Source of the DNA: Gammaproteobacteria bacterium
Lineage (GTDB): Bacteria > Pseudomonadota > Gammaproteobacteria > Pseudomonadales > Azotimanducaceae
Direction: 5' to 3'
NCBI GenBank assembly: GCA_026709365.1
Contig: JAPOTD010000007.1
Coordinates: 79,777-143,776, forward strand
Length of the DNA: 64,000 nucleotides
Positions 25,830-36,567 of this stretch are shown here, piece after piece; position 1 is the first letter of the stretch, and every line of letters begins with the position of its first letter. The notes beneath the pieces were generated by a model, which saw only the letters and a program-made list of their open reading frames with translations, was not told the origin of the DNA and ran no database searches. The translations under genes and the position numbers were made by a program.

Positions 25830-27083
25830 ATGGCAATTCTGGCTTACGGGCTCAACTACCGCACCGCGCCCATCGAACTGCGGGAGCGGGTGGCATTCCC
25901 GGAAGATACGCTAGGCTCAGCGCTCTTGGAAGTGACGCAGGCGGTGCCGAGCTTGACCGAAGCGGCCATAATCTCCACCTGCAACCGCACCGAGCTGTAC
26001 TGCGCCATTGAGCCCGAGCGCGAGCCCGTCCTCGCCGAGTGGCTGGCGGCGCATCGCGCCGTGCCGGTTGGCGAACTGCAAAGCGCCATCTATCGCTATT
26101 GGGATCAGGATGCCGCCAACCATCTGATTCGCGTGGCAGCGGGCCTAGACTCCCAAGTGCTCGGCGAGCCGCAGATCATGGGGCAGGTGAAGTCCGCTTA
26201 TGAATTGGCGCGCAACCTTGGCGCCGTGGGCTCGGAACTGAACCTGCTTTCGCAAATGGCCCTGAATGCCGCCAAGCGGGTGCGCACGGACACCGGCATT
26301 GGCCGCAACCCGATTTCGGTGGCCTATGCGGCGGTGACCATGGCGAAGCAGATATTCTCTGACCTGACCCATAAGCGGGCGCTGCTGCTCGGTGCCGGCG
26401 ACACCATTCGGCGGGTGGCCGAGCATCTTGACGAGCAGGGCATCGGCGGCATGACCATCGCCAACCGAACCATCGCCAACGCCGAGGACTTGGCCGCCCG
26501 TTACAGCGCCCTGCCGACGCAGTTGAGCGCGGTGCCGAAGGCGCTCCGAGACCACGACATTGTGATCGCCTCAACCGGCAGCGCCCTGCCGGTGATCGGC
26601 AAGGGAGCGGTGGAGGCGGCCATTCGGCAACGTCGCCGCCGACCGATCTTCATGGTTGACATTGCGGTGCCTCGGGACATCGAGCCGGAGGTTGGAGAGC
26701 TGCCTGACGTTTACTTGTACAGCATTGACGACCTAAGCGCCATCGTCGAGGGAAACCGCCGCCAACGCTTGCTGGAGGCCGATTCCGCTGAATCCCTGAT
26801 CGACCAGGGAGCGCGGCGCTTCATCGCCGAGCGGCGGGTGCGCCAAGGCCAGCGAATGCTGCGGCAATACCGCGAGAATGCGGAGGACCTGCAGGCCGCC
26901 GAAGTGGAAAAGGCGCTCCAGAGCCTGCGCAACGGCGCACCCCCCGAAGTGGTGCTCACCCGCCTCGGCGAGAGCCTGACCCGCAAGCTCATCCATCAGC
27001 CCACCGTGGCCCTGCGCACCGCAAGCGCCGAAGGGCGCATGGACCTGCTTGAGGCGTTCAAGTCGGTTTACGCGCTCGACTGA
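25830..27083 (+). CDS. hemA: Glutamyl-tRNA reductase
   Basis: HemA reduces glutamyl-tRNA(Glu) with NADPH to glutamate-1-semialdehyde, the first committed step of C5 tetrapyrrole synthesis. The 417-residue protein has the catalytic Cys51 in STCNRTELY, the NADPH-binding [16 protein letters not shown], and the C-terminal dimerisation helix. The ATG at 25830 gives [20 protein letters not shown], the usual start. It is first in hemA-prfA-prmC, the conserved gammaproteobacterial order. The sterol pathway's P450 needs heme, but hemA here is ordinary housekeeping. Confidence 0.97.
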   Translation: MAILAYGLNYRTAPIELRERVAFPEDTLGSALLEVTQAVPSLTEAAIISTCNRTELYCAIEPEREPVLAEWLAAHRAVPVGELQSAIYRYWDQDAANHLIRVAAGLDSQVLGEPQIMGQVKSAYELARNLGAVGSELNLLSQMALNAAKRVRTDTGIGRNPISVAYAAVTMAKQIFSDLTHKRALLLGAGDTIRRVAEHLDEQGIGGMTIANRTIANAEDLAARYSALPTQLSAVPKALRDHDIVIASTGSALPVIGKGAVEAAIRQRRRRPIFMVDIAVPRDIEPEVGELPDVYLYSIDDLSAIVEGNRRQRLLEADSAESLIDQGARRFIAERRVRQGQRMLRQYRENAEDLQAAEVEKALQSLRNGAPPEVVLTRLGESLTRKLIHQPTVALRTASAEGRMDLLEAFKSVYALD

Positions 27084-27097
27084 CTTGGCCCTTGCCC

Positions 27098-28189
27098 ATG
27101 CCGCTGTCCTCTTCCATGAGAGCCAAGCTGGCCGACCTCTCCGAACGTTTTGAGGAGGTCGGCGCGCTGCTGTCCGACGCTGAAGTGCTCGCCGACCGCC
27201 ACCGGTTCGAGGCCCTGTCCCGTGAGTTCGCTGAATTGGAGCCCGTCACCCGGAACTTCGAGCGCTTCCAGGGGCTGGAGCGCGAACTGGAGGACTCCGA
27301 AGCCCTCGCCAGCGACGGCGATGCGGAACTGCGCCAGTTGGCCCAGGAGGAGGTGGCCACCCTTGGCCGGGAAATCGCTGCCGTCGAGTCATCCCTGCGC
27401 GCGCTGATGCTGCCCAAGGATCCCAATGACGAGGCCAACGTCTTCCTCGAAATCCGAGCCGGCACCGGCGGCGATGAGGCAGCCATCTTTTCCGGCGACT
27501 TGTTCCGCATGTACAGCAAGTACGCCGAAGGACAGGGCTGGCAACTGGAAGTGCTCAGCAGCCGGCCCGGGGAGCACGGCGGCTACAAGGAAATCATCAG
27601 CCGCATCGAGGGTGGCCGCGTATACAGCCGCTTGAAGTTCGAGTCTGGAGCCCATCGGGTGCAGCGGGTGCCGGAAACCGAGTCCCAAGGCCGCATCCAC
27701 ACGTCGGCCTGCACGGTCGCCATCCTGCCCGAAGCCGCCAGCATCGACAGCGTACACATCGACAAGGGCGACCTGCGCATCGACACCTACCGGGCGTCGG
27801 GCGCCGGCGGGCAGCACGTCAACAAGACCGATTCGGCAGTGCGCCTGACGCACCTGCCGACCGGCATCGTCGTCGAGTGCCAGGACGAGCGCTCACAACA
27901 CAAGAACAAGGCTCGCGCCATGGCGCTGCTGCAGGCCAAGCTGCTCGATGCGGCCCGCTCCAAGCAGCAGGATGAGCAGGCCGAGTCAAGGCGCACCTTG
28001 GTCGGGTCCGGGGATCGCTCGGAACGCATAAGGACCTACAACTTTCCCCAAGGACGGGTTACGGACCATCGCATCAACCTCACGCTCTACCAGCTTGGCG
28101 ACCTTTTGGAGGGGGCGCTGGATCCCATCGTGCAGCCACTGGTGCAGGAGCATCAAGCGGACCTGCTGGCGAGCCTGGGCGATTCTTGA
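27098..28189 (+). CDS. prfA: Peptide chain release factor 1
   Basis: RF1 ends translation at UAA and UAG. The roughly 363-residue protein contains the codon-recognition PxT tripeptide as PET in [18 protein letters not shown], and the universal GGQ (residues 237-239) in [18 protein letters not shown], whose glutamine is methylated by PrmC encoded next. The start is ATG 27098 or 27116. It follows hemA by 14 bp, and its stop overlaps the prmC start (TTGA). Confidence 0.97.
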   Translation: MPLSSSMRAKLADLSERFEEVGALLSDAEVLADRHRFEALSREFAELEPVTRNFERFQGLERELEDSEALASDGDAELRQLAQEEVATLGREIAAVESSLRALMLPKDPNDEANVFLEIRAGTGGDEAAIFSGDLFRMYSKYAEGQGWQLEVLSSRPGEHGGYKEIISRIEGGRVYSRLKFESGAHRVQRVPETESQGRIHTSACTVAILPEAASIDSVHIDKGDLRIDTYRASGAGGQHVNKTDSAVRLTHLPTGIVVECQDERSQHKNKARAMALLQAKLLDAARSKQQDEQAESRRTLVGSGDRSERIRTYNFPQGRVTDHRINLTLYQLGDLLEGALDPIVQPLVQEHQADLLASLGDS

Positions 28190-28995
28190 GCGGCGAGAAC
28201 GAAACCCTCGGCCAATGGCTGGCCAGGAACGGCGACCTGGACCGGATTGACCGGGAACTGCTGGCTTCCCGGGTGCTCAACCTGACCCGGGCCCAAGTCA
28301 TCGCCCGCCCGGAAACCCAACTTTCGTCCAGCCAACGCGACAGCCTCGATCAACTTGCCGAGCGCCGACGGCGGGAGCCTTGGGCCTACATTACGGGGGA
28401 GAAGGAGTTCTTCGGCTTGCGCTTGGCGGTGGGGCCGGACGTTTTGGTGCCGAGGCCGGAAACGGAGCGGCTTGTCGAACTCGCCATCGAGGGAGCGCCG
28501 CAAGGCGGCCGCATGCTCGATCTGGGCACGGGCAGCGGTTGCATCGCCGTGGCGGTCAAGACGCATCGCCCGGACCTGCGCATCACCGCGGCGGACATCT
28601 CCCCAGCCGCGCTCGAAACCGCGCAACGCAACGCCCGACGCCACGGTGCGGACCTTGAGTTCGTGCAAAGCGACTGGTTCCGCGCCTTGGCTGGGCGTTT
28701 CGACTGGATTGCGTGCAATCCGCCCTACATCGCTGATTCCGATGCAGCGCTGAACGACCTGTACGCCGAACCGCGAATCGCCTTGGCGGGCGGACCGCAA
28801 GGGCTTGCAGCCGTCAACGCCGTCATCAAGGGGAGCGGCGCCCATCTCAAGGCCGGTGGCGCGCTGGCGCTGGAGCACGGCCGCGACCAAGTCCAAGCCG
28901 TGCGCGGACATCTCACCGACTGCGGTTTTGTGTCAGTCCAAAGCCAAAACGACTTGGCCGGCCACCCTAGGATCAGCCTCGGCCGTTTGCCCTAA
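28186..28995 (+). CDS. prmC: Release factor glutamine N5-methyltransferase
   Basis: PrmC methylates the GGQ glutamine of RF1 and RF2 using S-adenosylmethionine. The 269-residue protein has the N-terminal helical domain, the RF-binding [14 protein letters not shown] stretch, LVPRPETE, the SAM loop [13 protein letters not shown], and the catalytic NPPYI. It begins with TTG overlapping the prfA stop. It is the last gene of hemA-prfA-prmC and converges on a YccA-type gene. Confidence 0.96.
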   Translation: MSGENETLGQWLARNGDLDRIDRELLASRVLNLTRAQVIARPETQLSSSQRDSLDQLAERRRREPWAYITGEKEFFGLRLAVGPDVLVPRPETERLVELAIEGAPQGGRMLDLGTGSGCIAVAVKTHRPDLRITAADISPAALETAQRNARRHGADLEFVQSDWFRALAGRFDWIACNPPYIADSDAALNDLYAEPRIALAGGPQGLAAVNAVIKGSGAHLKAGGALALEHGRDQVQAVRGHLTDCGFVSVQSQNDLAGHPRISLGRLP

Positions 28996-28996
28996 A

Positions 28997-29021
28997 CGCC
29001 TGCGGTCCGGCAATGCAGGCG
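28997..29021. terminator. Hairpin between convergent genes
   Basis: CGCCTGC (28997-29003) and GCAGGCG (29015-29021) can pair in the 47-bp gap between the prmC and YccA-type stops. The position suits a two-way terminator, but there is no U-rich tail. Confidence 0.35.
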
Positions 29022-29042
29022 CGCTTCGCCGGCGGGCCTTGG

Positions 29043-29705
29043 CTATTCGTCCCCCATCACTCCGAAGATGTGCAGCAGGGAGACGAACAGGTTGTAGATT
29101 GAGGCGAACAGCGTTGCCGTGGCGATGATGTAGTTGGTCTCGCCGCCGTGGATGATGGCGCTGGTCTGCCAGAGAATCGCGGCGCTGGCGAACAGCACGA
29201 AGGCGCTGGAAAGGGCCACGGAGAAGGCCGACAGGTCGAGGAACAGGCTCAGCACCACAGCCCCCATCAGCACGAAGAAGCCGACCACCAGAAAGCCGGA
29301 CAGAAAACTGAAGTCCTTTCGGGTGATGACGGCGAAGGCCGACAGCCCGACAAAGGCCGCAGCCGTGGTGCCCAAGGCCGAGGCGACCAGGCTCGGCCCG
29401 TTGGCCAAACTGAGGTAGGCGCTGACGATGGGGCCGAGGGTGAAGCCCATGAAGCCGGTGAGCAGGAACACGAACAACAGCCCCAAGCTGCTGTCGGCGG
29501 TCTTGTGTACCGCGAAGACCAAGCCGAAGAAACCGACCAACGTGATGATCGGCCCCAGGTACGGAGCGCCCATCGCCATCGAGACCCCGGCCATGAGGGC
29601 GCTGAATGCCAGCGTCATGCCCAGCAGCATGTAGGTGTTGCGAAGGACATTGTTGATGCTGACCGCGCCGCTGGCGCGGGTGGAAAGCACGTCGGTGGAA
29701 GCCAT
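29043..29705 (-). CDS. Bax inhibitor-1/YccA family membrane protein
   Basis: The 220-residue protein has about seven transmembrane segments and the BI-1 family pattern. VLRNTYMLLGMTLAFSALMA starts it, LTGFMGFTLGPIVSAYLS lies in the middle, and the end has ETNYIIATATLFASIYNLFVSLLHIFG. E. coli YccA protects against FtsH over-activity at the inner membrane; other members are pH-sensing calcium channels. It is a single gene, convergent with prmC. Confidence 0.93.
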   Translation of the reverse strand: MASTDVLSTRASGAVSINNVLRNTYMLLGMTLAFSALMAGVSMAMGAPYLGPIITLVGFFGLVFAVHKTADSSLGLLFVFLLTGFMGFTLGPIVSAYLSLANGPSLVASALGTTAAAFVGLSAFAVITRKDFSFLSGFLVVGFFVLMGAVVLSLFLDLSAFSVALSSAFVLFASAAILWQTSAIIHGGETNYIIATATLFASIYNLFVSLLHIFGVMGDE

Positions 29706-29790
29706 GGCTCAATCTCCTGTTGCGTCCTGTTTCGTTGCGCCCTGCGCCTATAATGCGGCATCCGACGGCAGTTTCAAGGGGGTGAGTGGA

Positions 29791-29876
29791 CCCAGAAACC
29801 CATCGGAACCCGATCTAAGCGACGAGCGCGGAGTTTCGCGTCAGCGAAACTACAATGCGAACCAAAGGTTCGCGCG
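29791..29876 (+). repeat. Dispersed two-hairpin repeat
   Basis: The plus-strand copy has CCATCGGAACCCGA, hairpin 1 GGAGTTTCGCGTCAGCGAAA, and hairpin 2 GCGAACCAAAGGTTCGC. It lies in the 237-bp gap between the divergent YccA-type and DUF1249 genes, so here it would fall in the leader of the DUF1249-parE-parC transcript. Confidence 0.8.
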
Positions 29877-29941
29877 GGGTTGAAATTCAACGGAAGGTAG
29901 GCGAACTTGTCGGGACGGCGGCTGTGGACCGCCGCAACGAC

Positions 29942-30406
29942 ATGATCCGGGACATGAATCCAAAAGAGCATGGCTACAACATCGATCTCGGCGCGCACAT
30001 GGCCGAGTGCGACGCCAACTACCTGCGCGTGATGAAGCTGTTTCCCCAGCTGCGCGAGCGCGCCCCGAGCGCCTTCGCCGTCAACTTGGGCGGGCGGTGC
30101 GCGCAAGTCTCGGCGGAGGTGGCGGAAAGCAGCCGCTACACGACGGTCATTCGGCTGCGTCAGTCGCCTGACGCCCCGTGGGGAGCCAACCCGGAGTTTC
30201 GGGTGCGGCTCTACCATGACGCCCGATGCGCGGAAGTGATCGAGTACCAGTGCGCCAAGCACTTCAATGCGGTCTATCCCTATCCCAATGCCGGCATGCG
30301 ACAGCGCGACGAGAAGGCCCAAGTCAATCGCCTGCTCGGCGAGTTCCTGGCCTTCTGCCTGCGCCAAGGCGCCAACGCCGCCCGCGAATCGCTGCTCGCC
30401 ACATAG
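29942..30406 (+). CDS. DUF1249 protein, YqiB-like
   Basis: The 154-residue protein matches the YqiB/DUF1249 family of gammaproteobacteria: AECDANYLRVMKLFPQLRER, the SSRYTTVIRL strand, FRVRLYHDARCAEVIEYQ, YPYPNAGMRQRDEKAQVNRLL and FLAFCLRQG all align with E. coli YqiB as I recall it. Function is unknown. In E. coli yqiB also lies just upstream of parE with cpdA and yqiA. The ATG at 29942 was chosen; 29954 is possible. It is followed by parE after 17 bp. Confidence 0.9.
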   Translation: MIRDMNPKEHGYNIDLGAHMAECDANYLRVMKLFPQLRERAPSAFAVNLGGRCAQVSAEVAESSRYTTVIRLRQSPDAPWGANPEFRVRLYHDARCAEVIEYQCAKHFNAVYPYPNAGMRQRDEKAQVNRLLGEFLAFCLRQGANAARESLLAT

Positions 30407-30423
30407 TCGGCGAAAGGCCCCGA

Positions 30424-32316
30424 ATGGCATCCACCTACTCCTCCGAATCCCTGCAGGTTCTTTCGGGCCTGGAGCCAGTGCGCCTGCGGCCGGGCATGTA
30501 CACCGACACGGCGCGGCCCAACCATCTCGTGCAGGAGGTGGTGGACAACAGCGTCGATGAGGCGCTGGCCGGGTTCGCCCAGGACATCGAAGTGACGCTG
30601 TGCGCCGACGGCTCGATCATCGTCATCGACGACGGGCGCGGGATGCCCGTGGACAAGCACCCGGAGCACGGCCTCACTGGGGTGGAGTTGATTCTCACCA
30701 AGCTGCACGCCGGGGCGAAGTTCGACAACGAAGCCTACAGCTTCTCCGGCGGCCTGCACGGCGTTGGGGTGTCGGTGGTCAACGCCCTCTCCACTTGGCT
30801 TGAGGTGGAGGTCAAGCGCGATGGCTGGCTGCACCGCCAGCGCTACGAGAACGGCGACCCGGCAGCGCCGCTCAAGGCGGTGGCCAGCGTTGGCAAGCGC
30901 AACACCGGCACCCGCATTCACTTCCTGCCCAACCCCGACTACTTCGACTCCGCCAACGTGGCCAAGGGTCGCCTTGGGCACCTGCTGCGGGCCAAGGCGG
31001 TGCTGTGCCCAGGCTTGTCGGTCAGCCTTACGGTCGAAGGCGCACAAGTGGAAAGCCACCGCTGGCTCTACGAGGATGGGCTGGTCGGCTACCTGAACCA
31101 GGCCTTGGACGGCGCGGCGTCGGTGCCCGCCGACCCCTTCACGCACGGCGCCAAGGGCAATGAGGAGGCCGCGGAATGGGCGCTGACTTGGCTGCCCGAG
31201 GGCGGGGCGCCGGTCACCGAGGCTTACGTCAACCTCATTCCCACGCCCCAGGGCGGCACCCACGTCAACGGCCTGCGTTCCGGCCTGACCGAAGCGCTCA
31301 AGGAGTTCTGCGAGTTTCGCGACCTGACGCCGCGGGGCCTGAAGCTGACTGGCGACGACCTTTGGGAGCAGTGCGCCTATGTGCTTTCCGCCAGGCTGAA
31401 GGAGCCCCAGTTCTCCGGCCAGACCAAGGAGCGGCTGTCGTCGCGCAGTTCCGGCGCATTCATCGGCGGCATCGCCAAGGATGCCTTCAGCCTGTGGCTC
31501 AACGAGCATCCCCAGGACGGCGGGCGCATCGCCGAACTGGCCATCGCCAATGCCCAGAAGCGGGCCAGCGCCGCCAAGAAGGTGGTGCGCAAGAAGGTCA
31601 CCGCCGGGCCGGCCCTGCCGGGCAAGCTGGCCGACTGCTCGGCGTCCGACGCGGGCGGCGCGGAGCTTTTTCTGGTGGAGGGCGATTCCGCCGGCGGTTC
31701 CGCCAAGCAGGCGCGCAACCGCGAGTTCCAGGCGGTGATGCCCCTGCGGGGCAAGATACTCAACACCTGGGAAGTCGAAGCCGGCCAAGTGCTCGGCTCC
31801 CAGGAGGTCCATGACATCGCGCTGGCCATCGGCGTCGATCCGGGCTCCGACGATCTCTCGAAGCTGCGCTACGACAAGGTCTGCGTGCTGGCGGACGCGG
31901 ACTCCGACGGCGCCCACATCGCCACCCTGCTGTGCGCTCTGTTCGTGCGCCACTTCCGTCCTCTCGTTGCAGCCGGCCATGTGTTCGTCGCCATGCCGCC
32001 GCTGTATCGGGTGGACGTGGGCAAGGAGGTGTTCTACGCCTTGGACGAGGCCGAAAAGCAGGGCGTGCTGGATCGCATCGCCGCCGAGCGCAAGCGCGGC
32101 GCCATTGTCGTGCAGCGCTTCAAGGGCTTGGGGGAGATGAATCCCAAGCAACTGCGGGAGACCACCATGGCGCCCGACACCCGGCGGCTGGTGCGGCTGA
32201 CCTTGGACTCCGGCGCCGAGACCGACGAGATCATGGACATGCTGCTGGCCAAGAAGCGGGCGCCGGAGCGCCGCAGCTGGCTGGAGCGCAAAGGCCACGA
32301 GGCCAATCTGGCGTAA
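30424..32316 (+). CDS. parE: DNA topoisomerase IV subunit B
   Basis: ParE is the ATPase subunit of topoisomerase IV, which unlinks daughter chromosomes. The 630-residue protein has the GHKL features EVVDNSVDEALAG and DDGRGMPVD, and HGVGVSVVNAL, followed by the TOPRIM domain with LVEGDSAGGSAKQARNR and DADSDGAHI, and the C-terminal QRFKGLGEMN...LWETTM-type region. The ATG at 30424 gives MASTYSSESL; a longer open frame upstream overlaps DUF1249 and is not used. parC follows after 6 bp. Confidence 0.97.
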   Translation: MASTYSSESLQVLSGLEPVRLRPGMYTDTARPNHLVQEVVDNSVDEALAGFAQDIEVTLCADGSIIVIDDGRGMPVDKHPEHGLTGVELILTKLHAGAKFDNEAYSFSGGLHGVGVSVVNALSTWLEVEVKRDGWLHRQRYENGDPAAPLKAVASVGKRNTGTRIHFLPNPDYFDSANVAKGRLGHLLRAKAVLCPGLSVSLTVEGAQVESHRWLYEDGLVGYLNQALDGAASVPADPFTHGAKGNEEAAEWALTWLPEGGAPVTEAYVNLIPTPQGGTHVNGLRSGLTEALKEFCEFRDLTPRGLKLTGDDLWEQCAYVLSARLKEPQFSGQTKERLSSRSSGAFIGGIAKDAFSLWLNEHPQDGGRIAELAIANAQKRASAAKKVVRKKVTAGPALPGKLADCSASDAGGAELFLVEGDSAGGSAKQARNREFQAVMPLRGKILNTWEVEAGQVLGSQEVHDIALAIGVDPGSDDLSKLRYDKVCVLADADSDGAHIATLLCALFVRHFRPLVAAGHVFVAMPPLYRVDVGKEVFYALDEAEKQGVLDRIAAERKRGAIVVQRFKGLGEMNPKQLRETTMAPDTRRLVRLTLDSGAETDEIMDMLLAKKRAPERRSWLERKGHEANLA

Positions 32317-32322
32317 AGGCCC

Positions 32323-34566
32323 ATGCAAGCCCAAGCCGCTGAATTCGAGACCCTGCCGCTGCGCATCTACACCGAGCGGGCGTACTTGGACTACGCCATG
32401 TACGTCATCAACGACCGCGCCCTGCCGCACATCGCCGACGGCTTGAAGCCCGTGCAGCGGCGCATCATCTTCGCCATGGGCGAACTTGGCCTCGCCAGCA
32501 ACGCCAAGTTCGCCAAGTCGGCCCGCACCGTGGGCGACGTGCTCGGCAAGTTCCACCCCCATGGCGACAGCGCCTGCTACGAAGCCATGGTGCTGATGGC
32601 GCAGCCGTTCTCGTTCCGCTACCCCTTGGTGGACGGCCAAGGCAATTGGGGCGCGCCCGACGACCCCAAGTCGTTTGCCGCCATGCGCTATACGGAGTCC
32701 CGGCTGTCCCGCCACGCCCAACTGCTGCTCGGCGAGACCCGCCAGGGCACGGTGGACTTTGCGGCCAACTTCGACGGCTCGCTGGAGGAGCCGGTGCTGC
32801 TCCCGGCCCAAGTGCCGATGCTGCTGCTCAATGGCGGCACCGGCATCGCGGTGGGCATGGCCACCGACATCCCGCCGCACAACATGAATGAAGTGGTGAA
32901 CGCCTGCATTCACCTGCTTGACTCGCCTAGGGCCGAGCTGGATGAGGTCATGGCTCACGTCAACGGGCCGGACTTCCCCTCCGAAGCGCTGATCGTGACG
33001 CCGCGCGAGGACATCCGCGCCCTGTACGAGACCGGACGCGGCAGCATCAAGGCACGGGCAGTGTACGGTCGCGAGAGCGGCGCCATCGTCATCACCGCCT
33101 TGCCTCACCAAACCTCCCCAGCCAAGGTGCTGGAGCAGATCGCCGCCCAGATGCAGGCCAAAAAGCTGCCCATGCTGAGCGATCTGCGCGATGAGTCCGA
33201 CCACGAGAACCCGACCCGCCTGGTACTCACGCCGCGCTCCAACCGAGTGGATTGCGACCGGCTGATGAGCCACCTGTTCGCCACCACCGACCTAGAGCGC
33301 AGCTACCGGGTCAACATGAACGTCATCGGCCTCGACCAGCGCCCGCAAGTCAAGAACTTGGTCGGCATCCTCAAGGAGTGGCTGGCCTCCCGGCAAACGG
33401 TGGTCACCCGGCGCATTCAGTTTCGGCTGGGCAAGATCGTCGAGCGCCTGCACGTGCTCGACGGCCTGCTCATCGCCTACGTCAACCTTGACGAGGTGAT
33501 TCGCATCATTCGCGAGGAGGATCGGCCCAAGGCGGCCTTGATGCAGCGCTTCGAGCTATCTGACGCCCAAGCCAACGCCATCCTCGACCTGCGCCTGCGA
33601 CAGCTCGCCAAGCTCGAGGAGCACAAGCTGCAGGAGGAACGCGCCGCCTTGGATGCGGAGCGCATCGACTTGGAGAAAACGCTCAACTCCAAGGCCCGCC
33701 TGACGCGCCTGATCCGCGACGAACTGAACGCCGCTGCCGAGCAGTACGGCGACGCCCGGCGCTCGCCCTTGGCGCAGGTGGATGAGGCCAAGGCCTTCAC
33801 GGAGGCTGAGCTCATCTCCAACGAGCCCATCACCGTGATCCTTTCCGAGAAGGGCTGGGTGCGCTCGGCCAAGGGCCACGACCTCAATCCGGAGGAGCTG
33901 TCCTACCGCAGCGGCGATGCCTTCGGCACGGCGGCGCGCGGCCGTAGCAACGACCTGCTGGCGTTCCTCGACTCTACCGGCCGCAGCTACAACCTCTCCG
34001 CCACCAGCCTGCCCTCGGCCCGCAGCCAGGGCGAGCCGCTGACCGGCCGGCTGAAGCCCCCGGAGGGCGCCCGCTTCGTCGGCGTGGCCCTCGGATCAAG
34101 CGGCAGCCCGCTGCTGCTCGCCTCGGACGCAGGCTACGGCTTCATCGCGGCCCTCGAAGACCTCCTGACCAAGAACAAGGCCGGCAAAGCCTGCCTCAGC
34201 GTCCCCAAGGACGCCGCCGCGCTGCCGCCCGTTGCGTTTGACGAAACGGCCACCCAGCAGGTCGCCGCGGTCACCAATCAAGGCTGCCTGCTGGTGTTTC
34301 CCCTGGATTCGCTGCCCAAGCTGGTCCGCGGCAAGGGCGTTAAGCTGATCAACATCCCTGCGCCCGCCCGTAAGGCAGGCGCGGAGTGGCTGGTCGCCGC
34401 CGCGGTGCTGGGCGCCAAAGATGAGCTGCTGATCCATTCCGGCGCCCGCTACCTGCGCATGAAGCCCCGCGACCTCGAAGCCTACCGGGGCGAACGGGCA
34501 AGACGCGGACGCCGCCTGCCCCGAGGCTACCAACGGGTTGACCGGATGGAGAGTGAGCCGCGGTAG
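32323..34566 (+). CDS. parC: DNA topoisomerase IV subunit A
   Basis: ParC breaks and rejoins DNA in topoisomerase IV. The 747-residue protein includes [14 protein letters not shown], the quinolone-resistance region [13 protein letters not shown] with the wild-type Ser and Glu, and the catalytic tyrosine in MRYTESRLS. The C-terminal beta-pinwheel begins near [12 protein letters not shown]. Length is typical of ParC and shorter than GyrA. It is coupled to parE; an island of lower-GC DNA begins about 100 bp downstream. Confidence 0.97.
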   Translation: MQAQAAEFETLPLRIYTERAYLDYAMYVINDRALPHIADGLKPVQRRIIFAMGELGLASNAKFAKSARTVGDVLGKFHPHGDSACYEAMVLMAQPFSFRYPLVDGQGNWGAPDDPKSFAAMRYTESRLSRHAQLLLGETRQGTVDFAANFDGSLEEPVLLPAQVPMLLLNGGTGIAVGMATDIPPHNMNEVVNACIHLLDSPRAELDEVMAHVNGPDFPSEALIVTPREDIRALYETGRGSIKARAVYGRESGAIVITALPHQTSPAKVLEQIAAQMQAKKLPMLSDLRDESDHENPTRLVLTPRSNRVDCDRLMSHLFATTDLERSYRVNMNVIGLDQRPQVKNLVGILKEWLASRQTVVTRRIQFRLGKIVERLHVLDGLLIAYVNLDEVIRIIREEDRPKAALMQRFELSDAQANAILDLRLRQLAKLEEHKLQEERAALDAERIDLEKTLNSKARLTRLIRDELNAAAEQYGDARRSPLAQVDEAKAFTEAELISNEPITVILSEKGWVRSAKGHDLNPEELSYRSGDAFGTAARGRSNDLLAFLDSTGRSYNLSATSLPSARSQGEPLTGRLKPPEGARFVGVALGSSGSPLLLASDAGYGFIAALEDLLTKNKAGKACLSVPKDAAALPPVAFDETATQQVAAVTNQGCLLVFPLDSLPKLVRGKGVKLINIPAPARKAGAEWLVAAAVLGAKDELLIHSGARYLRMKPRDLEAYRGERARRGRRLPRGYQRVDRMESEPR

Positions 34567-34671
34567 GCAGACGGCACAGAGTTGAAGACAAGACGAACTT
34601 CACCGTCGCTTCAAGCAGTGTGCAATATGGTGGCGTCATGAGCGGTCTGGAGTTTTGAGAGAGGCTAAACC

Positions 34672-35796
34672 ATGACGGACAATTTCCTGCCCGAGTACGA
34701 GCCCGTGCGCACTCCCACTCGCACTCACAAGACACTGCGTTGTGAAGTGGAAAACAAGGAGCGCCGTCAGACACCGGAAGAACTGGTACGGCAACGAGTG
34801 CTCCACTGGCTAATACACGACAAGGGCTGGGACAGGGAAAACCTGCGGCTTGAGAAGAACTATAGGTGGGTGGGCGACGCCCATCGACATCGCGGCCGAC
34901 CGGACATCGAGTTGCTGTGTGGGGACAAAGTCCTAGTCGTAGTCGAGTGCAAACGTCCGGAAGTGCCACTGAGTGAGCGTGTGGACAACCAAGCTATCGA
35001 CTATGCAGAAAAATCGAGAGCTCCTTGGATATGGACAACCAACGGAGAAGACCATGGGTTCATGCGGAAGGACAAGAATGTGTGGAAACCCGTTTCCAAG
35101 TTAGAGCCGCTCGACGTCTTGTCCGACCCACCCGTGGCTGATCTTCAATTTCCGGGAAACCCTGAAGACCAAAAAGACTTAAAAAAGTACTGGGAAGCAT
35201 TCCGTGACCCACAGTTTTACGGCAGTGTTGATTATGATCGTGAATTCCTGCTGGCCACTCATCGAGTCCTGTTCGGCGTGAAGAAGAAACTCCCCTATTC
35301 TCATGGGGGGGTCCATATTCTTGAGGATCGGGGTTCAGCTTGGCATCAATTCAGCACCCCCGGCGGCAGCTATTTCACCCGGTATGCGGACTTCATGGCG
35401 GCGACCCAGGGGACGGTAGAGGCCGTATCGATAGCAGTCAACCGTTGGGGGCGGGGTGGTCTGAGGCTATGCGTTGGCGTAACGAAGCCAAATCGGGCGC
35501 ATCACTCGCTTCAGTTAGACACCGCGAAGTGTGAGTGGAACCCAAGCTCTGAGTCTTGGTCCATATACTGTGATGGCGCGATGTCGCAAGTAAAGAGTGC
35601 GGATGTGATGGAAGCGGTTCGGGAAGCGCGAGCGGGTACATGGATTGAGAAGGATGGTGGCCGGGAGAGGATTTGCCTTGGCAAGCTACGGAATGCCAAG
35701 ACTGCCGTCTGGAAAAATTCTCGCGAGCTGCTGGCGAACTTGATCCACTACGGCATCATCCGATCCAACCTTCGGGACTCGATCAGTTCTCGTTGA
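34672..35796 (+). CDS. Orphan type I restriction HsdR N-terminal-like nuclease domain protein
   Basis: This is a 374-residue protein whose first 130 residues match the HSDR_N_2 domain: TPEELVRQRVLHWLIHDKGW, then RPDIELL...VVVECKRPEVPL, a PD-(D/E)XK nuclease core with Asp78, Glu92 and Lys94. Residues 200-374 are unfamiliar and lack helicase motifs, so it is not a full HsdR subunit. No methylase or specificity gene is adjacent. The gene is markedly lower in GC than its neighbours and is followed by remnants, pointing to horizontal acquisition. A defence or nucleic-acid repair role is possible. Confidence 0.75.
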   Translation: MTDNFLPEYEPVRTPTRTHKTLRCEVENKERRQTPEELVRQRVLHWLIHDKGWDRENLRLEKNYRWVGDAHRHRGRPDIELLCGDKVLVVVECKRPEVPLSERVDNQAIDYAEKSRAPWIWTTNGEDHGFMRKDKNVWKPVSKLEPLDVLSDPPVADLQFPGNPEDQKDLKKYWEAFRDPQFYGSVDYDREFLLATHRVLFGVKKKLPYSHGGVHILEDRGSAWHQFSTPGGSYFTRYADFMAATQGTVEAVSIAVNRWGRGGLRLCVGVTKPNRAHHSLQLDTAKCEWNPSSESWSIYCDGAMSQVKSADVMEAVREARAGTWIEKDGGRERICLGKLRNAKTAVWKNSRELLANLIHYGIIRSNLRDSISSR

Positions 35797-35974
35797 TAAG
35801 ACGCCTCCACTATGAAGTAGCTGCTCAGTGCTGACTATTGGGATGCATGGCAAAACGGCGCGCGAAATTTGGAGCGTCGGCGAGTTGGTTTCATGCATGG
35901 TGATGTGATTCATCGAGGCAAAGTCCCGTCTCGATATGAATTCAGTCGATGGCGTAGAAGCGGAGAATTGGAGC

Positions 35975-36460
35975 TCATCCCAAGAGCTTCGTCGCCCGGA
36001 GGGATGGAGAATTGACGAGCATAGCCTGTGGGTTTGAATTTCCGCAAACAAGCAGCTGGCTCAGGTTCCTAAGCGCAACCTCAAGCGGCAGCGCAGTGAT
36101 GCCATCCATGTGCAGCGTCGCCGAGCCGCCATAGAAGATGAAGCACTGCGCGGGCGGATAGTCCCTCTTGAACTCCCTAAGCGCCCGCGTGTCCTTGCGC
36201 TCGACGTGGGTTGATCGCTTGATCTCGATGGCCAAAAGTCCACGCGGGCCGTAGAGAACGAAATCAACCTCCAAGCCGCCTTGGGTACGCCAGAAATGGA
36301 TTTGGTACCGGTGGTCGTGGCAGTCGTTGATCGCTCTCAACTCCTGCAGCACGAGGGTTTCCAGGGCCGGCCCATCGACCTCCGCACCGGCGTCCAAGGG
36401 CCCCGTGGGCCGTATGGCGCGAAACACCCCCGCGTCGAAGAAGTAAGCGAATTTTTCAGG
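35975..36460 (-). pseudogene. C-terminal remnant of a DUF4143 AAA+ ATPase
   Basis: The frame encodes the last 160 or so residues of a DUF4143 ATPase: KFAYFFDAGVFRAIRPTGP, LETLVLQELRAI, then the nuclease-like FWRTQGGLEVDFVLYGPRG and LLAIEIKRSTHV. The ATP-binding N-terminal two thirds are missing; the frame meets a TGA at 36461-36463, and the next 100 bp toward zapA show no homology. It is a truncated copy of the gene type seen intact at 51004 and nearly intact at 48089. Confidence 0.8.
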
Positions 36461-36567
36461 TCATGGTTGAAATAGGCGGCTGGTCTCACCCAACTTGCAG
36501 ACGCCGACGAAGCCGAAGCCGTGGTTTTGTGCTTGGAATAGGCGGTGCGGTTTCTCCAGCGTGTGCA

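Noticed and set aside
30280..33273. A 997-codon open frame on the minus strand over parE and parC
   Set aside because: It is the antisense shadow of two well-conserved topoisomerase genes and has no recognisable domain.
36460..36567. 6S RNA downstream of zapA
   Set aside because: The usual position was inspected, but no sequence with the 6S bubble and flanking stems could be recognised.
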